Shown here piece by piece: positions 56,786-64,000 of a stretch of DNA of 64,000 nt (position 1 is its first letter; every line of letters starts with the position of its first letter). Under the pieces are notes generated by a model, which did no database searches, was not told where the DNA came from, and saw only the letters and a program-made list of their open reading frames with translations. The translations under genes and the position numbers were made by a program. This DNA comes from Bidens hawaiensis (lineage: Eukaryota; Streptophyta; Magnoliopsida; Asterales; Asteraceae): assembly GCA_021521415.1 (NCBI GenBank), contig JAIQDT010005822.1, positions 62,001 to 126,000 on the forward strand, given 5' to 3'.

Positions 56786-59700
56786 ATGAAAAGAATGCCT
56801 CCAACCAGAGCCAAGGGAATTACCATGACACCCGAGGAGCTCGCAGAAATAATCGCGCAGGCGATTGCAACGCATGAGGCCAGCAAGGCCGAATCTAGTC
56901 AGGGTCGCCAAGAGAACGAGACCCCAGAACCCGAATCAGGAGCCTTGGACAAAGGATGCTCCTATAAAACATTCATGGCCTGTAGGCCTTGGCCGTTCAA
57001 AGGCACCGAAGGAGCCATTGGGCTCTACAATTGGATTGACAAGATGGAGACAGTTCTCTCCATCAGCGGATGTAGTGAAAACCAGAAGGTCCTTTACGCG
57101 ACCTGTATGTTCCAAGAAGCAGCTTCATCTTGGTGGAAGCTTCAAGTGAAAACATTGGGGAGAGAAGTTGCCCTCCACAAGACCTGGGAAGAATTGAAAG
57201 AAATGATGATGAGAAAGTTCTGCTCTCGCGCAGAAATTCAGAGCTTGCAACAAGAATTCTGGAACCACACCATGGTAGGAACGGATATCGATGCCTACAC
57301 CAATCGTTTCAACGAGCTTTGCCAGCTGGTGCCAGACATGGCAAACACAGAAGAAAAGAAAATCGAGAGGTACATCTTTGGGTTACCTCCTGTCGTTAGA
57401 GTCCCGCTCAACGCCGCCGCACCTCCGACCTTTGACGAGGCGGTTGCGCGAGCCATCACCCTTACAAGGGATACGGTTCGTGCGGGTATGTTGACTGCTC
57501 GCTTGAACGAGCAGCGAACCTCTGACTCCAAGAGGAAATGGAACTCCCACCGAGGATCAGACTTCAAGCAACCACCGCCCAAGAAGCAGGAAAGCACAAG
57601 GGTTTACGCGATTCAAGCCGCGGAACCATCAAGGAAAGGATACAGCGGGCCTCGCCCATGGTGCAGCAAATGCAAGTACCACCACGATGGTGAGTGCACA
57701 AAAATCGAATGCGCCAAATGTGGCAGACCAGGACACAAGGCGATGAATTGTCGCATCAGAGAAGCTGGATCGAGCGACAGCTGCTACGCATGCGGGAAGC
57801 CTGGACACTTCAGTCGGGATTGCCCACAGAAAGGAAACCAAGCTCGCGGGAGAGCTTTTGTGATTGGCGCGGGTGAAGCAAAGGAAGAGCCAAATGTGGT
57901 AACCGGTACGTTTTTGCTTAACGGTCATTATGCATCTGTCTTATTTGATACTGGCGCTGACCTAAGTTTTATATCCCATGAGTTTAAAAACTCCCTGGGC
58001 TTAGCAACCAGTAGGCTAGACAAACCTTATACTATAGAACTAGCCAATGGTAGGCAGTTATGCGCGAATGAAAGGACTGAACAATGTGTATTAGTCATGG
58101 GAGGTCATGAGTTCAATATTAACTTGTTGCCAATAGATTTGGGAAGTTTCGATATTGTGGTAGGTATGGATTGGTTGGTCGAAAATCTCGCGGAGATTGT
58201 TTGTCATGAGAAGCAGGTTCGGATTCCACTGTTGAACGGAGAAACTTTGATGATTCAAGGGGAAAGAAGGGGAGTTGCGACGAAACTGATTTCGTGCCTA
58301 AAGGCGCGTAAGTGCCTAAGGAAAGGGTGCTACGCCTTCCTGGCGCATGTAGTAGAGAAAGGAGATGAGCGAAGAATTGAAGACTTACCAGTAGTGCGCG
58401 AATTTCCAGAAGTTTTTCCTGAAGATTTGCCCGGGTTACCGCCGCCGCGACAAGTCGAGTTTCGTATTGATTTGGTCCCAGGAGCTGCGCCAGTAGCTCG
58501 AGCGCCTTATCGCTTAGCTCCATCTGAGATGCAAGAGCTATCCAATCAGTTACAGGAACTATTGGATAAGGGTTTCATACGCCCAAGCTTTTCACCTTGG
58601 GGAGCTCCAGTACTGTTTGTAAAGAAGAAAGATGGTTCGTTCAGAATGTGTATTGACTACAGGGAGCTGAACAAGCTGACAGTCAAAAATCGGTACCCCT
58701 TACCGAGGATTGACGACTTATTTGACCAGTTGCAGGGATCCAGTTATTATTCGAAGATAGATCTACGGTCAGGATACCACCAACTTAGGGTCCATGAGGA
58801 AGACGCGCCAAAGACAGCCTTCCGAACCAGATATGGCCATTATGAGTTCTTAGTGATGCCTTTCGGGCTAACTAATGCGCCGGCTATATTCATGGATCTG
58901 ATGAACCGTGTGTGCAAACCATACTTGGACAAGTTTGTGATTGTGTTTATAGATGATATTTTGATTTACTCTCGAACCAAGGCCGAGCATGAACAACACC
59001 TGAGAATGATTTTGGAATTGTTAAGGAAAGAAAAGTTGTATGCGAAGTTTTCCAAGTGCGAGTTCTGGCTTAGAGAAGTTCACTTTCTCGGTCACGTTGT
59101 TAACGAGAAAGGAATTCACGTCGATCCTTCTAAGGTTAAAGCCATCGAAAACTGGGAAGCGCCAAAAACCTCAACTGAGGTGAGGCAATTCCTTGGGCTA
59201 GCTGGCTACTATCGACGCTTCATTGAGAACTTCTCCAAGATAGCTCTACCTCTGACCGCGCTAACTCAGAAAGACAGGATGTTTGTTTGGGGCGAAAACC
59301 AGGAAGCAGCGTTTCAAATGTTGAAGCAGAAGTTATGTAGTGCGCCAATTCTATCTCTGCCCGAGGGGACAGATGACATCGTTGTTTACTGCGACGCTTC
59401 ACATCAGGGACTTGGATGTGTCCTTATGCAGCGAGACAAAGTCATAGCGTATGCCTCGCGCCAACTTAAGACCAATGAGAAGAACTACACAACGCATGAT
59501 TTAGAACTTGGAGCTGTTGTCTTCGCGCTAAAGATTTGGCGCCATTACCTCTACGGTACGAAATGTGTAATCTTTACGGATCATAAGAGCCTCCAACATA
59601 TATTCGATCAGAAGGAATTAAACATGAGGCAACGAAGATGGGTTGAATTGTTGAATGACTATGATTGCGAGATCAAGTATCATCCGGGGAAAGCGAATGT

Positions 59701-61234
59701 GGTAGCAGACGCGCTAAGCAGAAAGGAGCGAATAAAAACGCTACGAGTCAAGGCTCTAAGATTGACCATTCACGCAGATCTCGCTACTCGCATCCGAGAA
59801 GCTCAGCAAGAAGCCTTGAAACCAGAGTTTGTTAAAAATGAATGCCTTGGAGGTATGGTTAAAAGTTTGGAACTGAAAGAGAACGGCAATCTATATTTCG
59901 CTAACCGCATATGGGTCCCTCTCAAGGGAGGATTGCGCGAGCAAGTTTTAAACGAAGCTCACAAGACGCGGTATTCCGTACATCCTGGCGCAGACAAGAT
60001 GTACCAAGATGTTAAAATGTTGTATTGGTGGCCCAATCTTAAAGGCGCCATCGCGACGTATGTCAGTAAGTGCCTGACGTGTTCGAAGGTAAAGGCTGAA
60101 TACCAGAAACCATCGGGGTTGCTTCAGCAGCCAGAAATTCCCATGTGGAAGTGGGAACAAATCTCTATGGACTTCATCACCAAACTACCAAGGACACCTG
60201 GGGGTTATGACACGATATGGGTTATTGTAGATCGGCTAACTAAGTCAGCGCACTTCCTGCCGATTAAAGAAACTGATAAAATGGAAAAGTTAGCCCGACT
60301 ATATATTCGAGAAGTAGTTTCAAAACATGGAGTCCCAGTGTCCATCATTTCTGATAGAGATAGTCGGTTCACCTCAAGGTTTTGGAGATCATTACAAGAG
60401 GGGTTAGGTACTCGACTGGACATGAGTACGGCTTATCATCCTCAAACGGATGGACAAAGCGAACGAACGATCCAGACATTGGAAGATATGCTGCGCGCGT
60501 GCGCGATCGATTTTGGAGGTAGTTGGGATACCCACCTCCCGTTGGTTGAATTTTCTTACAATAACAGTTATCACACAAGCATTAAGGCTGCGCCGTTCGA
60601 AGCTTTATATGGGCGCAAGTGTAGATCCCCACTGTGTTGGGCTGAAATGGGCGACAAGCAAATGACTGGTCCAGAAGTGATCCAAGAAACAACAGACAAG
60701 ATTTTTCAGATAAGGGATCGCCTTAAGGCAGCACGCGACAGACAGAAAAGTTATGCTGATATGAGAAGGAAACCGTTGGAGTTTCAAGTAGGGGATAAAG
60801 TACTTTTGAAAGTCTCTCCATGGAAGGGAGTCCCCCGTTTCGGTAAGCGAGGAAAGCTAAATCCGCGCTACATTGGACCTTTTGAGATCCTGGAGAGGAT
60901 CGGTCCAGTTGCTTATAAACTCCGTCTACCCGCCGAACTCAGTGGAGTTCATGATACGTTTCATGTATCCAACCTCAAGAAATGTTTATCTGACGAAACG
61001 TTGATTATACCGATGGAAGAAATTCATATTGACAAACAGCTGCACTTCGTAGAAGAACCTATAGCAGTAACCGATTGGAAAGAACAAAGGTTGCGCAGAA
61101 GCAGAATCAAGTTGGTAAAAGTTCAATGGAACTCAAGGCGTGGGCCTGAATTCACTTGGGAAAGAGAAGATCAGATGCGCATGAAATACCCACACCTCTT
61201 TCAGAACATGGCTTCTGCCAGCAACGTCTCCTAA
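56786..61234 (+). CDS. Gag-Pol polyprotein with chromodomain (intact)
   Basis: One frame of 1482 codons from the first ATG (56786; a second at 56795 gives MPPTRAKG). The frame is open a little further upstream but only from a TTG. Domains by residue from 56786: retrotransposon Gag about 60-220; zinc knuckles [14 protein letters not shown] and [14 protein letters not shown] about 305-350; aspartic protease [12 protein letters not shown] with Asp about 388; reverse transcriptase with FIDDILIYS, Asp-Asp about 723-724; RNase H with [10 protein letters not shown], Asp about 870; integrase with an HHCC region and Asp 1129, Asp 1190, Glu 1226 (35 residues between the last two); a [13 protein letters not shown] segment; and a chromodomain about 1420-1475 ([20 protein letters not shown]). 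No stop or frameshift; all catalytic motifs are present. Gag and Pol share a frame, as usual for chromoviruses, so cleavage is by the internal protease. The chromodomain would steer integration to certain chromatin. Confidence 0.97.
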   Translation: MKRMPPTRAKGITMTPEELAEIIAQAIATHEASKAESSQGRQENETPEPESGALDKGCSYKTFMACRPWPFKGTEGAIGLYNWIDKMETVLSISGCSENQKVLYATCMFQEAASSWWKLQVKTLGREVALHKTWEELKEMMMRKFCSRAEIQSLQQEFWNHTMVGTDIDAYTNRFNELCQLVPDMANTEEKKIERYIFGLPPVVRVPLNAAAPPTFDEAVARAITLTRDTVRAGMLTARLNEQRTSDSKRKWNSHRGSDFKQPPPKKQESTRVYAIQAAEPSRKGYSGPRPWCSKCKYHHDGECTKIECAKCGRPGHKAMNCRIREAGSSDSCYACGKPGHFSRDCPQKGNQARGRAFVIGAGEAKEEPNVVTGTFLLNGHYASVLFDTGADLSFISHEFKNSLGLATSRLDKPYTIELANGRQLCANERTEQCVLVMGGHEFNINLLPIDLGSFDIVVGMDWLVENLAEIVCHEKQVRIPLLNGETLMIQGERRGVATKLISCLKARKCLRKGCYAFLAHVVEKGDERRIEDLPVVREFPEVFPEDLPGLPPPRQVEFRIDLVPGAAPVARAPYRLAPSEMQELSNQLQELLDKGFIRPSFSPWGAPVLFVKKKDGSFRMCIDYRELNKLTVKNRYPLPRIDDLFDQLQGSSYYSKIDLRSGYHQLRVHEEDAPKTAFRTRYGHYEFLVMPFGLTNAPAIFMDLMNRVCKPYLDKFVIVFIDDILIYSRTKAEHEQHLRMILELLRKEKLYAKFSKCEFWLREVHFLGHVVNEKGIHVDPSKVKAIENWEAPKTSTEVRQFLGLAGYYRRFIENFSKIALPLTALTQKDRMFVWGENQEAAFQMLKQKLCSAPILSLPEGTDDIVVYCDASHQGLGCVLMQRDKVIAYASRQLKTNEKNYTTHDLELGAVVFALKIWRHYLYGTKCVIFTDHKSLQHIFDQKELNMRQRRWVELLNDYDCEIKYHPGKANVVADALSRKERIKTLRVKALRLTIHADLATRIREAQQEALKPEFVKNECLGGMVKSLELKENGNLYFANRIWVPLKGGLREQVLNEAHKTRYSVHPGADKMYQDVKMLYWWPNLKGAIATYVSKCLTCSKVKAEYQKPSGLLQQPEIPMWKWEQISMDFITKLPRTPGGYDTIWVIVDRLTKSAHFLPIKETDKMEKLARLYIREVVSKHGVPVSIISDRDSRFTSRFWRSLQEGLGTRLDMSTAYHPQTDGQSERTIQTLEDMLRACAIDFGGSWDTHLPLVEFSYNNSYHTSIKAAPFEALYGRKCRSPLCWAEMGDKQMTGPEVIQETTDKIFQIRDRLKAARDRQKSYADMRRKPLEFQVGDKVLLKVSPWKGVPRFGKRGKLNPRYIGPFEILERIGPVAYKLRLPAELSGVHDTFHVSNLKKCLSDETLIIPMEEIHIDKQLHFVEEPIAVTDWKEQRLRRSRIKLVKVQWNSRRGPEFTWEREDQMRMKYPHLFQNMASASNVS

Positions 61235-61258
61235 ATTTCGGGACGAAATTCGTTTAAC

Positions 61259-61268
61259 GAGGGGAGAA
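61259..61268 (+). other. Polypurine tract
   Basis: GAGGGGAGAA lies directly before the 3' LTR, the plus-strand priming site. The preceding TTTCGGGACGAAATTC dyad is common at this place in related elements. Confidence 0.85.
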
Positions 61269-63651
61269 TGTGACACCCGGTAAATTCCCCAATCCCTTAA
61301 ACTAAGTAATCAACCTAATAATTAGGTGATTGTAAATATTATGCGCGCCATGTTAGTCAGCGCGTGCATTTGTTATGTGCGCCCTGCGCGAGCGCGCTAT
61401 GTTAAGAATCAGCGCGGGCACATTATGTGCGCCCGGCGCGAGCATATGTTAGAATCAGCGCGGGCATTTGTTTGCCCTGCGCGAGCGCGCCATGTTAGTC
61501 AGCGCGTGCATGTTATATGCGCCATGCGCGAGCGCACCATGTTAAGAACCAGCGTGGGCATATGTTATATGCGCCATGCGTGAATGTTTTGGCTTTATGT
61601 TTTCATGTAACTTAACGTTGTCTAATGGGTTGACCGTCACGCATGATGCTAAGGCGGGTGCACCCTAAATCGTTTATGCGCGTGCGGAAGGGAACTAACC
61701 TCCCCGCATGGCGGGAACATTGAGAGCTAGTTTGTCTGAAGCTCCAGGATGGAATTGACTTCAACATGACTGATCACTATGTTGAAATACCAAGACCACC
61801 TGGAGAATCTACAAATGAAACTCAAATGTCCCTAACTGCGAGAAGGTTACGCACCTACCCGCAGCAAAGAAATGTTCTACACGCAGAAAGCTATGCGCAC
61901 CAAGTTATACGCGCAGAACACTTAGTCAAAATGTTCAGATTTACGGAAATTGTTCCCGCCCAAAAGAAAACAGTAACGTGTTTCAGAAAATTTCTACTTT
62001 TTACTGTGCACTGGCAAAAGCACACTGTAGCATGAACAGTCAACTATCAGCCACCCTACTTTCACCAACCACAGACCTGCATGTCCTGCAAAAATCAGAA
62101 TCTTTCACCCACTCCTCCACTTTTGAATAAATAATAATACTTTCCATACTTTATCATCATCACACCTAGATATGAAAAGATTACAATCCCCTAAATCAAG
62201 GGATTGTGTTCCATTGAATTTGCCTATAAATATGTAACCTAAAATTATCACTCAACACACTTCAAACTTCTCTCTTAAAACTGCAAATCTGCCCTGAATC
62301 ATCTCTCAAGCATCTATTTTGATTTTCAATTCCGTTCCTGTTACAAGGTAAGCCGAGATTATAACCTTGAGATCTACTTTCCGACCCATATATCTTGATC
62401 TTAATATACATATTTGTTATTTAATCGTATTCTAGACCTTCGATTCCGAGGCCAACACCAAGAAAACCCGAATCTCGATTAATTCCATAACAAGAACCAC
62501 AGGTGAGTCTCACAGCCCCTATTTTCACTGTTTTCACTGTTTTTAAACTGTTTTCGGGGCGAGGGACACGTACTTAAATAATGATTTATCATGGTATACT
62601 TACAAGCTATGCAAGCGATTTTGTGTTTAAGTTATGTTTCATGATGAGCAATGCGAATGGTTATCTAAGGTTTTCGATGTATGTGCGCTAGAACTCGAGT
62701 AAGTGATCACTTTACCATTGGAACTCTAAGGGTAGGGACTGCTGGTTTGATCCACCCACTCGTAGGGGTCGCACCTCTTTGCATGGACGAGTGCCTAGTA
62801 TGGTCATGGGGCAGTACTATGGGTTTGAGCCCGCTCGTAGGGGTCGCGCCTCTTTGCATGGACGAGCGCCTTGTTTTCCGGCACAACGTCCGCGCGTAAC
62901 CCGCGGGACGGTAATATATTGTTTTAGCTCGTAGTGGCAGCGCCACTTACATAGACGAGCACGGTTTTTCAGAAGTGTCCGCGCGTAACCCGCGGGACGA
63001 TATTACATTGTTTTAGCTCGTAGTGGCAGCGCCACTTTGCATGGACGAGCACATTTTCCTGAAACGTTCGCGCGTAACCCGCGGGACGGTATTACTTATG
63101 TTTAGCTCGTAGTGGCAGCGCCACTTTGCATAGACGAGCACAGTTCCCAGAAATGTTCGCGCGTAACCCGCGGAACGATTTTACCAGAATATATTGATAG
63201 AGCTATGTTTTACCAAGCATGTGTTTTAATGAGGCTAACAGAATTATGTTTCAGAATGATTATGATGCAATACGATTTATCAAGTTACTAAAACTTGTGA
63301 ACTCACTCAGTTTATACTGATTCAAATGTTTTTACGTGTCTTTCAGGAAATAACTAGGTAGCGCATGGAGTCACACTTAGAGCACCACACGCTGAACATC
63401 TAAAACAAGCTTTTTGGAAGATTTTGGTTTTATCCCCTCGATGCGCACGGTTACCCGCCGCGCAAGGGGATATGGCGAGGAAATCTTCAGTTTTATACTT
63501 GGATGTTTTTATGTAACTTTTAAACAATGTAATGTATTAAACATTTCTTACGCAATGAAAATCTTTGAATGTTTGCAATGGCCCGTGCTTAATTATCAAT
63601 CCCCACTCGCGCGCGCCCGGCTGTTTCCGCCGCTCAGGGCCGGGTGTGACA
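61269..63651 (+). repeat. 3' LTR, 2383 bp
   Basis: Copy of the 5' LTR at a constant offset of 7075, from TGTGACACCC to GGGTGTGACA, then TAGAC. It carries the same TATA box (62225), GCGC array and hairpin array. Confidence 0.97.
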
Positions 63652-63656
63652 TAGAC
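63652..63656. repeat. Target duplication TAGAC, right
   Basis: Matches 54189-54193. Confidence 0.95.
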
Positions 63657-64000
63657 AATCATTAACAGATTTTAATCCAGATTTGAACCAAAATATGCTA
63701 TAATTTTCTAGAATAATGATGAACAGAACATCATCGGAATTTTAACAGTTAAACATATAAAAAAATGGAATCGAAATCTTTAAACATGATTTTAACAGAT
63801 TCGGAAAATGTTAAAGTTATAAATATGAATTTTAGCAATTATAACCAGTTTTTAAAACCATTTTCGTTAGATCTATGAAAACAAAAATTAGGGTTTATCA
63901 AGTTTTAATCCGTATCTTCCAATTTTAATTCCAGGTTCAGGGAAAACATAAGAATTGATTAATAGACATTGCTCTGATACCACATGTTGATTAGTTCTTC
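63657..64000 (-). mobile_element. Minus-strand LTR element, leader and LTR end
   Basis: On the minus strand, ATCAACA (an LTR end), two bases, then TGGTATCAGAGC (63971-63982), the initiator Met tRNA binding site. The LTR would lie beyond 64000 and the internal part runs left, interrupted by the chromovirus, to somewhere left of 54188. ATCAACA followed by this PBS is typical of Copia elements. No coding is seen, so it may be non-autonomous. Confidence 0.5.

Larger units (their letters stand above)
54194..63651 (+). mobile_element. Complete Ty3/gypsy chromovirus (probably Tekay/Del), 9458 bp
   Basis: All parts of an autonomous LTR retrotransposon are present: LTRs at 54194-56576 and 61269-63651, PBS, one Gag-Pol frame with integrase after RNase H (Ty3/gypsy order), C-terminal chromodomain, PPT and a 5-bp duplication. 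LTR copies keep a constant 7075-base offset over 2383 bases, and I saw no difference on reading both, so insertion is very recent and the element may be active. It is the GC-richest part of the window and is inserted in a minus-strand retroelement. Confidence 0.97.

Noticed and set aside
57295..60787. Antisense and overlapping frames within Gag-Pol
   Set aside because: Shadows of the intact polyprotein frame with no family match.

Overview
This window is plant nuclear DNA: AT-rich, gene-poor and dominated by transposable elements. The genes that can be read have spliceosomal introns and match eudicot families (a plastid RAP-domain protein, a DUF1279/FAM210-like protein, broken copies of eIF2B-beta, an ATAD3-type AAA ATPase and a FAR1-like MULE-derived gene). 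The mix of Ty3/gypsy chromovirus, very long solo LTRs, Helitrons, hAT MITEs and SINEs suits a large eudicot genome. Asteraceae is my guess from the style of the LTRs, not something proven here.

Layout. 1-13178 is a nest of LTR pieces: an inverted repeat, a minus-strand LTR-like stretch, and a plus-strand solo LTR (2127-11138, TSD TGATT) that was itself hit by a minus-strand solo LTR (3404-7616, TSD ATACT) and a TIR element (9679-10963). 13179-18414 holds two damaged copies of an eIF2B-beta gene, one a lone first exon and one nearly complete with eight exons, with a long-TIR element between them. A tRNA-type SINE with 16-bp target duplications lies at 18733-19067. 19755-24559 is an ATAD3-like pseudogene; one of its introns holds a tandem pair of Helitron-like repeats, and the first of these carries a further 1.5-kb Helitron whose empty site is preserved in the second. 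24560-36900 is retrotransposon-derived non-coding DNA with several tandem-repeat arrays. 37162-39719 has two hAT MITEs with 8-bp duplications and a foldback element.

The gene island is 40871-45468: a minus-strand DUF1279 gene and a plus-strand three-exon RAP gene, separated by hAT-derived sequence and a short plastid-like stretch. 46470-47335 has three adjacent copies of one MITE in alternating orientation. 49096-50584 is a FAR1-like pseudogene cut by a TGTCACACCC-ended element. 52490-52934 is a hAT MITE with a perfect 8-bp TSD.

54194-63651 is a complete, apparently very young chromovirus (probably Tekay/Del lineage): LTRs of 2383 bp with no difference seen, TSD TAGAC, primer-binding site, one uninterrupted Gag-Pol frame with a C-terminal chromodomain, and polypurine tract. 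It sits in another, minus-strand LTR element whose primer-binding site is visible at 63971-63982. The host genes form no operon or pathway together; RAP and DUF1279 are the only two that look functional.
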